Positions 45,386-58,800 of a stretch of DNA of 64,000 nt are shown here, piece after piece. A model generated the notes under the pieces. That model had not been told where the DNA came from, searched no databases, and was given only the letters and a program-made list of their open reading frames with translations. The position numbers and the translations under genes are program-made. Origin of the DNA: Sialis fuliginosa (taxonomy: Eukaryota; Arthropoda; Insecta; Megaloptera; Sialidae); contig OY540819.1 of assembly GCA_961205875.1 (NCBI GenBank), forward strand, positions 4,032,501 to 4,096,500. Direction: 5' to 3'. The stretch's first letter is position 1. Each line of letters starts with the position of its first letter.

Positions 45386-46929
45386 GGGTCAATTATCAAG
45401 TATTTTTTTGTTCTTTAGTTGGGTGCTTGTAGAAAATTATATGACACAAAATACACAAAAATATATTTTGTTCATTTGTCATAGGATCGACCATTTTCTA
45501 GAAATATCCATAAAAAGAAAGTATTGCAGAATGTTACTTAATACGAATGCTTCAAATTACACAAAACAAGCTTATTTTATTGTTCTATGATTAAAAATAA
45601 GATAAAAAGTAATACTTGTTATTATAGACTTGTAGCCAGTTGTATTACTGTTACACAAACTTCACTAACATGATTAAAAAACGAAACTATAAATGGTTAT
45701 TTGTTGATAAAAATACAGTTTTGGAAGTATATTTATATTAGATTTTTATCTTACTAGTTGAATGTTCTAAAAAACGATTTTTTGTTGTTATATATCATTT
45801 TTATTCAACTATTTGACCGAAAGTAGACAAGTAGCAATGCTTTTGAGAAAAATTGAAATAATATATCATCCTGTTTTCAAATATACAGTGTCTGTCTGGC
45901 AAACTATAACCGAATGATTTCAAAATCAACTTAACAGAACAATTAAAAATAGTGTTCCTTTTTTCAAGCATTCGCTTATTAAAAGATCTTGGTAAATTTA
46001 TTTGCCATTTTATTTTTTTGGTTGGCTCTAATGATTTTCTACAAGCTCATTAATGTCTGAAGTTTATTTAATATTATTTATATTATATATAAAATAATTT
46101 TAATCACTACGCCACTGTATATACCACCCCACTCAAATCTGTTAACACGTTTACACACACGATTAAAAACGTCATCTTGCTGATAATTAAAGCTAGTATT
46201 TAGTACATTTATTCGCCCCATCTAACGGAACTTCCAAATACAAACAATTGTATTACAAAGTCCGCGTATTATTAACACTTTCGTTGCCATGTATAAACAT
46301 AAATTTACAATATATCTACGTAAGATTTAATGGATTCATATAAGATCAATGACAATAGAACTGTTTTCATGTTGAAACAATTGGTTGAATTTCATTCGCA
46401 TTGAAACTGTTAAGGGACTTGCCTAAAGGATATTGCAGAGTAAACTAGGACATCAGAAACCTTATTAAGGATTGCCTGTGGTGATATACCAACTTTAATA
46501 TATAGCTTTGATATTACCTTGATACCTTTAAGTATGTACAACTTAATGTTGAATTCGGAGAATTTGCTCTCCATAGTTCCATAAACTTTTATTTTGAAAT
46601 TTATTGTTGAATTTATAGAAGTAAAGCTTTTAATTGAAATGTTGGCTAGCTGAAAATTTCAACAAAAGAAATATAAATAATAATAAAAAAATTATACATA
46701 TAATTTTAACAATGATTTTTATGGAACTTTCACAATTTGAAAGTCTAAGTTCCTAGAAATATTTTATGTTGTATGATAATTGATTTACAACAGACCCGTA
46801 TAAAGAAAAATTAATAAAATTAAATGTCGGTGAAGGTGTAGGAATTTTTTTAGAGATATCTATTTAAAAAAAAGTAGATATCGTATTTATTTTAATATGT
46901 GTAATTTTGTTTTTTTGAAGTTTAATATA
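45386..46929. other. Mostly AT-rich sequence without a recognised gene
   Basis: A lone hAT-like end (CACTACGCCACTG) lies near 46107. A more complex unique patch spans 46140-46470. No gene or complete element was resolved. Confidence 0.4.
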
Positions 46930-47073
46930 ATATCACAATGACCTTTCTAAGGTCACCCCATAATGTCAATATTTAGCCCCCTCGAAACCATGAAACTTTT
47001 GTCTGAAACATTTTTTTCTGAAAATTCGTTATTTTGAAAATAATCCGCTGGAAAGTCTAAAAAAACACCCGGT
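46930..47073. mobile_element. One-ended fragment of the nested 39.5-kb TIR family
   Basis: It matches 40130-40249: GACCTTTCTAAGGTCACCCC, CGAAACCATGAAACTTTTGT, CTGAAAATTCGTTATTTTGA, ending AAAAAAACACCCGGT. Confidence 0.7.
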
Positions 47074-47527
47074 ATATTTATATTGCCGTGTTTAGACCAA
47101 AGAGACAAAACAATGTTAACCCTATACATTTATAAATACAAAGTGTTTGTTGTTGTTTTGTCTTTTTGGCATTATAACAATACGATCATACTTTTCGTTG
47201 TTTTTTCGCTACAATAAACAATAGAGACAGGATTAGCTTTCACAAACTGTTTTAATACGCTGGAACTATTTTGACAGGCGGGTAATCTTTGTGAGTAGTA
47301 TTAACAGGTTGTGTTTATAAATTATGATAACTACTGATAATGTAGAGCAGGATCAACAAACAGACGGACCACAGTTTACATTCGAGCTGTTAAAACACGT
47401 AATCTATATTAATACATACCAAATATAATAAAACTTAACTTGTATTGATTCAGTTTTATTGGGATAACCCAATATTGGTATAATTAAAATTAATAATTCG
47501 GGCAAGACATACACGAGTGTATGCCAT
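47074..47527. other. AT-rich sequence without a recognised gene
   Basis: Nothing was recognised. Confidence 0.45.
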
Positions 47528-48616
47528 AAGGGTTCCGAAGTACGTACTACGTGAAATGTTTGGAACCACTTACAGGTGCATTTTTAAGTTAAAGTTAAAA
47601 TATAAAAAAGTGTCAAGTTCTACTAATTGAGATCTATATTTTGACATACCACATGCCTAGATATCAAAAAAAACAATTTTTTATGACGCCCCTCCCTATA
47701 ATTCCAAAATTTCAAATTATATTGTTGATTTTAGTATTTGTCGTTGGTAGTCCTACCAAAGCCTCGTTACCAAATTTTTTTCAGATTTTTTGAGCCAGTA
47801 GTTACAGAGATAGAGGGGGGGGGGACAAAATAAAACACTGCTTTTAGCCCCCTACAGGCGCCATTTTTGAGTTAGAAAAAAAATAAAAAATATGGTCATG
47901 TTCTACGAGTTGAGATGTACGTTTTGACATATCACATGCCTAGATATGAAAATAAAAAATTTAAATTATCTTACACCCCTCCCTATTATTCCAAAATTTA
48001 AAATTATATTATTGACTTTAGTATTTGTCGTTGGTAGTCCCACCAAAACCTCGTTACCAAATTTTTTTCAGATTTTTTGAGCCGGTAGTTACAGAGTTAG
48101 AGGGGGGGGGGACAAAATAAAATACCGCTTTTAGCCCCCTACAGGCGCCATTTTTGAGTTAGAAAAAAAAAAAAATAGGGGCATATTCTACTAATTGAGA
48201 CGTAAATTTTGACGTACCACACGTCTTGGTATACAATTTTTTTGTTTTTTTGGATTTGCTTTAAAGCCCCCTACAGGCACCATTTTTGATTTAGAAAAAA
48301 AATAAAAAAAGGGTCAAATTCCGCTTGTTTGGTTATACATTTTAACGTGCCACATGCTTTGGTATAAAAAAAATATTTTTTTTACCTAGCTTTAGCTCCT
48401 TATTGCCTCCCCTGAAAAATTATTTATTCAATAAATTTGTACATATTTTACTAGAGGGCGTCATTTTACATGTTCAGTAAAAATTTCAAGTTTCTAGCTT
48501 ATATAGTTTACGAGCTATTTAGCTTTGAGTGAAAAGGACGGACGGACGGACGGACGGACGGACGGACATACGGACGGACGACAAAGCGATATTAATAGGG
48601 TTTCTTCGGAACCCTA
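47528..48616. mobile_element. Element with GGGTTCCGAAG ends and internal tandem repeats
   Basis: Starts AAGGGTTCCGAAGTACG and ends TTTCTTCGGAACCCTA. Four related blocks begin near 47617, 47909, 48189 and 48317, the first two about 290 bp and the last two shortened. Each has a GACATACCACATGCC-type start and a CCCCCTACAGGCGCCATTTT-type end. A GGAC run (48536-48570) precedes the right end. It is non-coding. Confidence 0.7.
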
Positions 48617-49679
48617 AAAACGAAGTTCTACTTTATTTTATTGCGGGCCAAACATGTAACCTATTTTGTGTTTTTGTATTGGCTAAATGTGACTGCCTTT
48701 AACCAACATGAGTAGAATGTGAAATGGCAAAAATTTGATAAATGTATGTATGTTGTAGATTCTTAAAGAGGAGTAGCGATAATTGGTTAAATCAACCCCT
48801 GCAGCGCATCGCAGTACCACTGTCATTTCCGTAGAAAACTAGGAACCCTAGTTTTGCTCTGTCCGTCCGTTTGTCTGTCTGTCTGATTCAGATGAAATTT
48901 GGTATATGGACGAAGACTGATAAACCAAAATCAGAAATGATAAGATTTTCGGAAAACAAATTTTTTTGGACCCTCTTTTCATAGACTGAAAAGTATATTA
49001 AAAAAAATTAGGTCTCCTAAAATGAAACAAAAATTGTTTTTATTACCTTTTGATTCTAACCCTTCACTCACAAATTATTTGCTTTTTAATGTCGTTATCA
49101 GAGCGTCCACTCTCTAATTTCTAAACTATCAATTCAAAAAGTCTGAAAAAATTCCAGAATGTAGCTTTTAACTAGTACTTTCAATGAAAATTATATCGAA
49201 CACTGTAGCAAAAATAGTACGTAAATGAAAAATTTTGAAATATTTTTTTTTACAAATTGTAATGACTACGGCAAACCCTATCATGTGCGTGCCCGACACG
49301 CACATGGCCATTTTATTTTATGTATGTTACGATTTACGTTATATATGTGAACATTTTTTGGTTACTATTTTAATGCACTCTATGAAAAATACAGCGATAC
49401 AAATACAAAACCCATTTATAATTGCTTAAAAATAAAACGAAATCGATATTACGTATTGATTATTAATTTATTAATTTTCAATATTGAATGTGTTTACGAA
49501 TGCAATATAATCTTGAAGACGTTATTTATAATTTTTACTGTGCGACAAATATTTAAATTTTAAAACCTTTAATTTTCAATACGAAATCCCAAACCCTATT
49601 GATTTAACTAAACTGACACAACAGAATCATTTAAGACAAGTAAGTAATTAAGAACTAATCGGTATGTTGTTGTCTCATT
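48617..49679. other. Repeat fragment and AT-rich sequence
   Basis: At 48835-48960 AGGAACCCTAGTTTTGCTCT followed by GTCCGTCCGTTTGTCTGTC is a fragment of a second GGAACCCT-type repeat. No gene was recognised. Confidence 0.45.
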
Positions 49680-49870
49680 AATTTGCTGTCATCGCGTCGC
49701 GCTAATTATTTACAAGTTTGCTGAGGGGAGGGGGTACACCCCACTACGCCTGTGGCCCAGATACCTGACATTAGCAGACTTTCTGCAGCTTCCACGCAAA
49801 TATCTTGTGTTTCGTCTTCAGATAATTTCCATACTATGTAATAGATTATTATGCGAACGGTGTACCGATC
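49680..49870. other. Unique island; candidate regulatory element
   Basis: GTCATCGCGTCGCGCTAATT with ATTTACAAG resembles the island at 3.6 kb (GCTAATTGG...ATTTACAATGCGCGCTGCGC) in composition and word content. No coding frame. Inference only. Confidence 0.28.
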
Positions 49871-50060
49871 ACGATGTGCTATTGAAGCTTTGATTTGAGG
49901 AGTTTCGGTAGGAGGGGTGGATTATCTTAATAATGTGAGTTGACATTTTGTTTACTTTTAAGTTTAGGGTCGAATAAAGCCAGCAAAATGAATCAGTGTA
50001 ATTAAATGATTTTTTAAACTTGCTTTATTTATGTGTTTATTAATCTAGGGTACACCTATG

Positions 50061-50167
50061 TGGATCTTGGCTTCTAGGTGTAAGCCACGTCGATAACACG
50101 ACCAAATCGACACGGTTTACACCCAGAAGCCAAGATCCACATCAAGATCACCGCGAAAGCCTTAAGA
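50061..50167. mobile_element. Hairpin element, about 107 bp, with direct-repeat flanks
   Basis: Two 37-base arms (50058-50094, 50106-50142) are inverted with four or five mismatches around 11 bases. A tail ATCACCGCGAAAGCCTTAAG follows. CTAGGGTACACCTAT before and CTAGGGTGCACCTAT after form a 15-bp direct repeat with one change, a probable target duplication. The tail GCGAAAGCCT recalls ACGAAAGCCT in the 25.1-kb element. Confidence 0.65.
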
Positions 50168-50182
50168 CTAGGGTGCACCTAT

Positions 50183-53154
50183 ATCAGTATAGTCTTACTA
50201 TACTTACTATTACTTTGATAAAAAAAATATATTTGGTTCCTCCTACATGTAGATAAACTATTTTATGAAATTTCGGTCAAAATTTTTAATTTTTGATGTG
50301 AGTTTGAAGGCGTTAAATTCTTGATCGAATAAAAAAAATAGTAATTTAAATATAATAATAATTAGTCATTTGACGGTAAATTAAAAAAATATATTAATTT
50401 GAAAATTATTTTGAATGAAAAATTCTTGATAATCAAAATATCGTCGAGGGCTAGATTAATTACTCAAGATTTTGTCCATGCTCGGTCTACATTTATACCT
50501 AAAGAGTACTTAAAATTTTTAATTTATTTGAATAATTTTAATTTATTGAATAAAAGATTCAACACATAATATTACTATGAATGAAAATTATTGGTGTTAT
50601 TCTTGGCTTTTTGATAAAAACTGCATTCCAAGATCCAATGCAGAGTTCTTAAAGCTCGCAACAATTTTCAAAATTAGTTTTATCTTTCGTGAAACATAAA
50701 TGCAAAATTATATTTTGTTCAATTTACTCGACGACACTGTGCTATTACAATGTTCTTTATTTTGTTTGAAGTAGCTGCGTTGTCCCTGTTTTAATAATTG
50801 CTTTGATATTTTCTTCCTTTTTACATCATTTTTTTGTATTAAGTTTATTGGAAACAAAATTATACTCCAGTCTATTTTTGTGGGTATTCTGGGAAATTGA
50901 AAATATCAAAAAGTAAATACAAATTGTTTGCTTCTATTGTTTCATTTTTTATTCTTTAATATGAAAAATATCAATGAAAACAACTTTTTTTAATAAAAAA
51001 ACATTGCAATTTTTAATCTTTTTTTTTATTTACCAATAATTCAATTAATATTTTTGTATATCAAATTTCAAAATTAATTTCTTCACTTTGGTTTATTGAG
51101 TAGGTATGTGATTACAGATACCCCTATGTATATATTCTAAAGATTTCTTCTACGTAGCCTAAAATAACCAAACCAGTAAAAATCATTTCACTATTTTTAC
51201 TGCGTATATACAAATGAATCGGAACCGAATTTTATTTCATGCTTTATCATAAAAAAATTCTAAATGCTCACTATAAATATAAACTACTCCATCTTTTTAA
51301 GCCGTAAAAAAGTTTTGTATTACGTAAATAAAGATGTCTTGCCTTCGTGCTTTATGACCGAAAACTCTAAGAAAAATATGTAAGCGTTTATGTGTCAATG
51401 CAAACATAAAACTACCTATTTTTCTCTGCCATATTTTTCAATATAAAAAAATTGTTAAAGAACTATATGACGCAATCGTAACATTTACATATCTATGGAT
51501 TGATTCGTCACTTGTTCGTTCTACGTTCACAGATAGTATGTGAGAGTTTTTATGAATCTTTTTACCATCGATTTTTGGATATTAAATATATTTTTCTTTC
51601 CTATATTTAAATTATATTTGTGGCATACATATATTTGAAATATAATCAATTTTAACAAACTGGTAGTGACTTTTGAGACACTTATGTATATATTGTTATT
51701 ATATTATTTGAAAATTTGTTAGAACTAACTTTTTCTAATTTATTAATGAATTGAAATTTTGAGGGTGTCAAATGATGATTTTTTAAAAATGTGTCTTACC
51801 GTTTAGGAATATTAAAATAAAAACGAAAAATACTTCATTATTTTAATGTTAGTTCACCCTCTTACAATAAAAGGGGGGTAGAAATCAAAAAACGCGCAGA
51901 CTCCAGGTATTCCCTAATTTATATAGATTATAAGCAGTGCAGAAATTTTATGATACGATAAAAAATAAGCTGGAGAAAGATTTTTGAATAAAAAATGAGA
52001 AATAATCAAATTGTGCGTCGCGTCGGTCTGTCTATCTACGAACACTGTACAGTTGAATTTATGTAACTTATTAACATGAAATTTTAAAAAATAAAATTTT
52101 TAGGGACTACAGCTGATGTGTAACACACGATTTGTGATAAACAAATATTTTGAATGAAAGTTTTGTAGAAAAAATAATTAAATTAATTGTAATTTACCTT
52201 TACATAAGACATGTTTTAATGAATATATTTAATTAATTAGTTTTATGTATTTAAATATACATTTTTATATTGCTTTATTTGAATTACATCTTTACAGTGT
52301 TTTAATGAAAAATATAAAAAAGATTGTACTGTATATAAAATTTATGATCATAATTAATTAAAATACATTTATTAATTAATTAAGTTAAGTGCATTTACCG
52401 GACTACGTTGTTAGATTTTTGTTCAGATTTGATAACAAATAAGAACTTAGGCGGGTGTAGAAATTTTATTAGATTTATTACAAGGAACTTTTTAAAATTC
52501 TACGAGGCTTTTTAATATTTAAATTTGTAATCGATCATTTTATTGATTTCTTCATCAATCATTTTATTAAAAACCCTATTGATGTAATGTTGAATAATAT
52601 CATACCGGAAGAAGTGAAATATATAGAGAGAGAGAGACTATGGGAAAGAATGTAGGAAACGAAAATTAAAATGTTATTAGGTATTGTATACACATTTATT
52701 ATGTATGTTATTTTTTTATAAATATAAATAATGTAATGAATTATAATTTAAAAAAATGATATAATGAATAATGACCTTCTTAAAATGGTTTAAAAATTAA
52801 ACAACTACTAAATATTTCATGTCACGAGTTATCTAATGGATATTTTATGTAATTACCCTAGAAAAACACATTTTATTTCACGTTTTCATTTTATCTACTA
52901 ATTAAAATATAATTAGTTATAATGTTGAACGTGACTTTTATAATAAATGTTTTTGAATATATAATTAATTATTTGTCTTATATTTTTTAACGTAATTTGT
53001 AATTTGTAGGGTCAACTCTGGTATTTTATTGAATGACACCTATTCAAAATATTGATTGTAAAAAAGGAACGTTGATCAACTATATAATATTAATTATTAG
53101 TAATTAAAATATAATAATACGAATACAAAATACACATGCATAGATTCTAATATA
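50183..53154. other. Long AT-rich stretch without a recognised gene
   Basis: I saw no protein-like frame, TIR pair or RNA gene. A short AG microsatellite lies at 52624-52639. Confidence 0.5.
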
Positions 53155-53360
53155 GTTCTTCATGGAAGATTAAACGGATGCAGCGTCAGAAGATGGATGC
53201 ACATGCTCGGTGAATGCAAGATTAACTTTTTAGTGCTGCCATCTTGCGACAGTCGCTTGTGGAAGAGGGCGCGTTTAACCATAAACAATATTTATTATTG
53301 GCGTAGCGGGCGCCACTGCTGTAAAAACGACGGGATTTTATGGCTTCGCCACCGCTGATT
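53155..53360. other. Unique GC-richer island
   Basis: ATGCAGCGTCAGAAGATGGA, GCCATCTTGCGACAGTCGCT and GGCGTAGCGGGCGCCACTGC are well above local GC. GGCGTAGCGGGCGCCACT is a short imperfect hairpin. Function unknown; no convincing frame. Confidence 0.28.
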
Positions 53361-53740
53361 GCAGTTTCAGAGTAAAAACGAACAGAGTTGATACAGAGAA
53401 TATTTTTCGAGGTTCTTTTTTATTTTGTTTAAGATTTAAATTGATTTTAATTTTAGATTGTTTTTGTTTTTTCGTGTCTGAATTTTCTCATATGATCAAA
53501 TAAAATTTCATTTTTGCTTAGTTCATTTTGTTTTAACCCATTTGTGGCCATGTGTAGTTCTGTTACAATAAAGTAAAACAATATAGTTTTTACTGAAACG
53601 TGAAATTTTTAAGCTCAAAACCTAATTTTACTAGTTCTGTGGTACACTTAAGTACGTTCTAATCTTCATACAGAAGTGACAGTTTGTAATCTGCATAATT
53701 ACCACACAATAATAAAAATTGCTGTCAAAACACATATTTT

Positions 53741-54040
53741 ATGTCTCATTTTTATATGTATTCGTATGCACTCTATGCGCGTGAGGGGAAAAATTCTGAG
53801 TGGATAAAACATAAACGACCAGTATTGACGATTGGTTGCCCTGACCGCCGGACAATAATGCAGTTCTACTGTATACAAACGATATACTTGGGGCTTACTT
53901 TAGCACTGAAGTACAGGCCTGTACATAATGTTCAAACATGCACGCGAATTAATTGGAAAACGTTTGCGGTTCATGTTGTAATTGGAGTTTTGTTGTTTTT
54001 TTTAACGCGCGTGAATCTGTGTTTTTGCGGAGAGATCTAG
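53741..54040 (+). CDS. Weak 99-codon open frame of unknown function
   Basis: The longest non-transposon frame with mixed composition. It starts MSHFYMYSYALYAREGKN, has an arginine-rich middle (CPDRRT) and ends in one possible membrane segment (FAVHVVIGVLLFFLT) before NLCFCGEI and a stop. I recognise no family. Codon use cannot be judged at this length. The underlying DNA (53760-54040) is less AT-rich than its surroundings, so it may be a conserved non-coding block that happens to be open. TATGTATTCGTATGCACT recurs at 54275, outside the frame. Confidence 0.2.
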   Translation: MSHFYMYSYALYAREGKNSEWIKHKRPVLTIGCPDRRTIMQFYCIQTIYLGLTLALKYRPVHNVQTCTRINWKTFAVHVVIGVLLFFLTRVNLCFCGEI

Positions 54041-54649
54041 TATGTTATTGTACACTCATATGAATTAACTGGCGATGGTAATAGTAGTGCAAAGCATGCT
54101 AACTGTTTTTGTAACGTTGGCCAATTTGTTAAGCAAATATTTTATAGTGATATCCATTATATTCATTCCTGTGTCGGGTAAAATTGATTTTAAAAATAAA
54201 AATACCGATGGATGTGTCTAATTTTCTATAAATAGTGCATATTATGATTTTACTAACTTTATAGATTCATAGTTTATGTATTCGTATGCACTATATGCAC
54301 TATATAATCGTAGGTACATATTTTTTATCATCGACAGATACATAAAAATGTATTGCATTTTTATTTTGTTTTAATACATTATGATAATATTTTTTAAATC
54401 AGGGATTATCAATATTTTTAAATTGAGCCATTTTTGAAATACATAATGCTTTTGATTCTAACTAAATAAATCGCATATATTAAGTATATAATAAAAGTGT
54501 AATGTGAAAATGTAGTCAAAGCACACAAGGGTGTATATATTGGTATTGATACCTACTGACAAGAGTAACAACTAGGACATTGTATCTTTCACTAAATTTT
54601 GTCTATAGTGTTACTAGCAAAATTTAGTAAAATGTATATTATCCAAGTA

Positions 54650-55880
54650 TTAGGTTGTTGCAAAAATAATGCACGTTTTTCCTATGCCTAGATTTAGGTA
54701 TTATTTTATCTTAAAGTTGTCGCCCAAAGTACCTAGTGTTGTATATCATTTTAAAGATTTTTTTACTGACTTTCTTTATTTATTTGAACATTTTTCATAA
54801 AATTTCATTTTCAACTATTTTAAGGTGATTAAAAAAAGATGTCGAAAAAGGATTTTATAAAAAATTATTTTTATGAGTTCAAATTCGGCCGTAGTGCAGC
54901 GCAAACGGCCAGAAACATCAATAAAGTTTGGGGGCAGGGGTCCATTTTGGTTTCAAAAATTTCATGCAGGTGAAGTAAATTTGGAAGACCAAGAGGGTCG
55001 CGGACGTCCTTCTGCTGTTAATGACGACATGTTGAAAGCTATAGTGGAAGCTAACTGTTCGAGAACTTGCAGAAGAGCTACAAGTAGACCCAGGAACCAT
55101 TTCACAGCATTTATCTACGGTTGTCAAAACAAAAAAGCTTGATAAATAGGTTCCACACATATTAAGCGAAAATCACAAAAATCGTCGTTATGAAATTTGC
55201 TTTATGCTTCTTATACGAAACAGAAACCATCAATTTTTGGAACGTATTGTAATGTGCGATGTAAAATGAATTTTATATGACAATAGGAGACGTTCAGGGC
55301 AGTAGTTAAATAAAGCTGAAGCTCCTAAACACTTTCCAAAGCCAAGTTTGCAACCAAAGAAGATAATGGTGCCCGTTCGGTGGTCTGTACAGGGATTTAT
55401 CCACTACAACTTCTTAAATCCTGGTGAAAAAATTACAGCAGAAAGGTACTGTCAACAAATTGACGAAATGCATAAAAAATTGGGGTCCATATGTCCAGCA
55501 TTAATCAACAAAAAAAGTCCTATACTTCTACACGACAACGCACAAGACATTACAAAAGCTGAACAAATTAGGATACGAACCCTTACCTCACCCATCTTAC
55601 TCATCGGACCTCTCACTCACTGATTATCACTTTTTCAAGAACCTCGACAACTTCTTACAAGGCAGAGAGTTCAATAATCAAGCAGATGCCAAAAGTGCCT
55701 TCGAACAATGTGTTGATTCCAGAACTCTCGAGTTTTAAGTTAGCGGCATAAACAAACTTGTTTCTAATTGGGAAAAGTATATCGAATCCAATGGTTTTTA
55801 TTTCGATTTTAATTATATTTTGAAATATATAAGTTTAAAGTTCATAATAAAAAACGTGCATTATTTTTGCAACAACCTAA
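54650..55880 (+). mobile_element. Mariner-family transposon, 1,231 bp, inactive
   Basis: Terminal inverted repeats begin TTAGGTTGTTGCAAAAATAA and end with the exact complement, over about 30 bases. TA is present on both sides (54648-54649, 55881-55882). Length, ends and target are those of a full-size mariner. The transposase inside is broken, so this is a fossil copy. Confidence 0.93.
54839..55738 (+). pseudogene. Mariner transposase (DD34D), frameshifted
   Basis: It starts MSKKDFIKNYFYEFKFGRSA, the N-terminal helix-turn-helix region, then shifts frame near 54940 into WFQKFHAGEVNLEDQEGRGR, the usual G-R-P-S linker. Another shift leads to ELAEELQVDPGTISQHLSTV and KLDKWVPHILSENHK. The first catalytic segment, normally GDEKWI, reads CDVK then a stop. 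Later parts are intact in pieces: KIMVPVRWSVQGFIHYNFLN, LLHDNA with the second catalytic Asp, and SDLSLTDYHFFKNL with the third. The transposase normally cuts and pastes the element; with several frameshifts and a stop in the active site, this copy cannot work. Confidence 0.9.
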
Positions 55881-55883
55881 TAT

Positions 55884-58800
55884 TTAGTAAGTGCGGTCAC
55901 ATGTAAATGACATAGGTACTTATGTATATCTACCTATGTGTCTGTGGGTCATAATTTTGTTTGTTTAGTTAAAAATTCAAGTTTCTAGTTTATATACATA
56001 ACTTCCAAGCCATTTAACTGTGACAGATGCATAGGTGATAAAGTGAGATGAATATGGTTATAGTCTGGTAAACTACGAAACCATAAAAAATGTTTTTAAT
56101 ATACGAGTATGTAAGGAGCCGCATGTTGACGACCGCCGTTCTATATCTATTGAAGTTATGTTTTTCTTCATCGTAAAATAGATTATGCCGATTTTTCAAA
56201 TTAAAATATCATTTTGTATCTGCTTATGATTTTTTAAATAAATATGAAAATAAGTAGAAACATTTATTTTCTCTTCCTTATGACGCTAATAAGGAAATTT
56301 ATTTCATATAAAATGCTAATATTCATTCAAAGATCTGTGCGAAGCTCTTAAATCTTGTATAATTAAGAATTTCCATAAATCATAAAAACCCATTACCATT
56401 GTACCCACATAATAAGTACGTATGAATATGTAAATATATGTAATATTCTACCCAAAATAAGTAAGAATTAAAACTTCACTTTCCCAAAAACATACCTCGT
56501 ATCTCCAATCAGTATAATATATTTCCAAAATTCTCGAATTAATACCGTAAGCATTAGTTCGTAAGCACCGCAAATATTTATATATGTTATACGATATTTA
56601 TGTTAGCATCGAATTAAATGGTGTAACATTAATAACATAAATAATAAATATCTAGGAACACCTGCTTTGGTTACTTGAATTTTAATGTGTTTTCATTTGA
56701 GGCTAATTTTTAATGGTGTAACAAAACTCTCGAGAATATTATGTCTCATATGTTATGGAAATTTTACAGCACAATATTGAAATTTTCTTACTGTTATAAA
56801 ATTAGAATAATACTTCTAACGTTTAAACGTTGAAGTAATTCGTACTAATATTATTTTAAAAGTGTTTCTCTTTGTCTGTTTGTCACCTTTTCACGGTTGA
56901 ACCACTAAACCGATCTTGATTAAATATGGCAAGGAGATAAGTTGCATCCTTAAGAAGGACATAGGGTATTTTTTTTATCCCGAAAAATTTATTAAAAAAA
57001 GAAATGGGTGTGTGAAATTTGTACGCACGACCTGTTTTATTTATTTATTTATTACAGAAATCTGTATTACCAAACCTTCTTCTTCTTCATCTAGCTCTAT
57101 TATCATAGTTTCGCTAATTTTAGTAGATACTTAATAATATCAAAAATGTGATTTTTGTAATTCAATATTTATTTCTGAAGTCGTAAGAAGAAATTGTTCC
57201 ATTTCGGTTGATGATTGATTGATCTAGTCGAAACTAAAATTAAACTGTGAGTTATAAATTCTAGACGATATCTATCCAAACCTTATCTCGTCTCTGTTTA
57301 CGGTTTATGAAAATTATGCTAGTTCTTTTCTGTTTATATACTACAGCTACATTGTTAATTGTTTACATATCGTTTGTTAACATTCTAAAAATCATAGGGA
57401 TTTATTACAATAACTTCCTTCCTCTATAAGTGGAAAATTAAAATATGCTTTAAGCGTTTTTTTAATAATCATAAATAAACATTTATTGTTTCTTTTTTCG
57501 CCAATACCTTCCCCCACTGTTAATGTTCAGTTCGGACCAATCAGACTTTTTGAGAAGTTTGCAAACCTATGAACTATGGACCATACATGAATAATATAGT
57601 TTTTGTAGCTAATCACAATTTTCATAATGTTCTGGTTTATATTATACATTTATGTTATATGGGTAATACCTACTCATTTCTAGAATCAATAATTAATAAT
57701 TAAGTAGTACATAATCCTATTTTAATCTCCAATACAATCTGCGGATATTTAATTATATATGCTTCAATACAACAAATGTATGTGAGGATAACATTTTATT
57801 ATATTAGGTAGATACAAACGTCTCTCTCTCTCTAAATTTCTGTGTGGTACAGGGGTAAGAAGATATAATAAGATTGTTAAAAAAAGCTCGCATAACCACC
57901 AAGGATCAATTAATAAAAAGATGAAACAAATGCATACATGTTTCGTGTACATAAAATAATAGGTTATGACTACATAACAACAAACAATCCATACTGGATA
58001 TATTAAATAGCGTAGATATTAATAATAGAACATACTTCCAGGAACAGGCAACTATGTATTGCATACAGTTTATATAGGTATATACATATATAATAAATTC
58101 AAATCACGAACTAATTTTGTGTGTATTTTGTGACTGCAGCTAGGTCTACAAATATATGAGAGGTTGTGGAAAATTTATCGAATATATTTTGTCGAATTAA
58201 AAACCAATCTGATTTTTGATGTCTCATTGTTTAATATATTAGAAAAAAAAAAATTATTTATTTATTGGCATTTTTGTCGATACAGCCAGATTAGAAAAAA
58301 TATTATTTATTGACTCGTTAAAAGCTCTACATTTAAAATCTAAACGCCACTCCAATATCTAAGGGGTATTAAATATAATTAATAACTAATAATTAATGGT
58401 ATGGTTTATATGAATAACCTTGACACATGCGTGTTAAAAAGAAAGCAACGATATAAAAGCAGTGGTGATAAGTGTACATTATAAAATACTGAGCATTTAC
58501 TTTATAGTATATTTATTATCACAAAATTCAAAATAATTGATGCCTCGCTTAACTTTTGCTCCAGAGCAAATTCTTTATAATACTCGACACAAATAATTAT
58601 TTCAAGCATTGGTCCATTTAAGCGGAAAATAATGAAAAACATTACGTTCAAATTGATTTGATAAAAAATTGGCAAAAAACTAGTTTGCATGGAAGATAGT
58701 TAAATTGTAATATAAGGTTTTTTTGTAATGCATCGTCAGATGAAAATATTATACATAATTTCATGAAAACGTTTCATTATATAAATTAAATTATAATTAA

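Noticed and set aside
46095..46115. Complete hAT element ending at CACTACGCCACTG
   Set aside because: No matching opposite end or 8-bp duplication could be found; kept only as a lone end.
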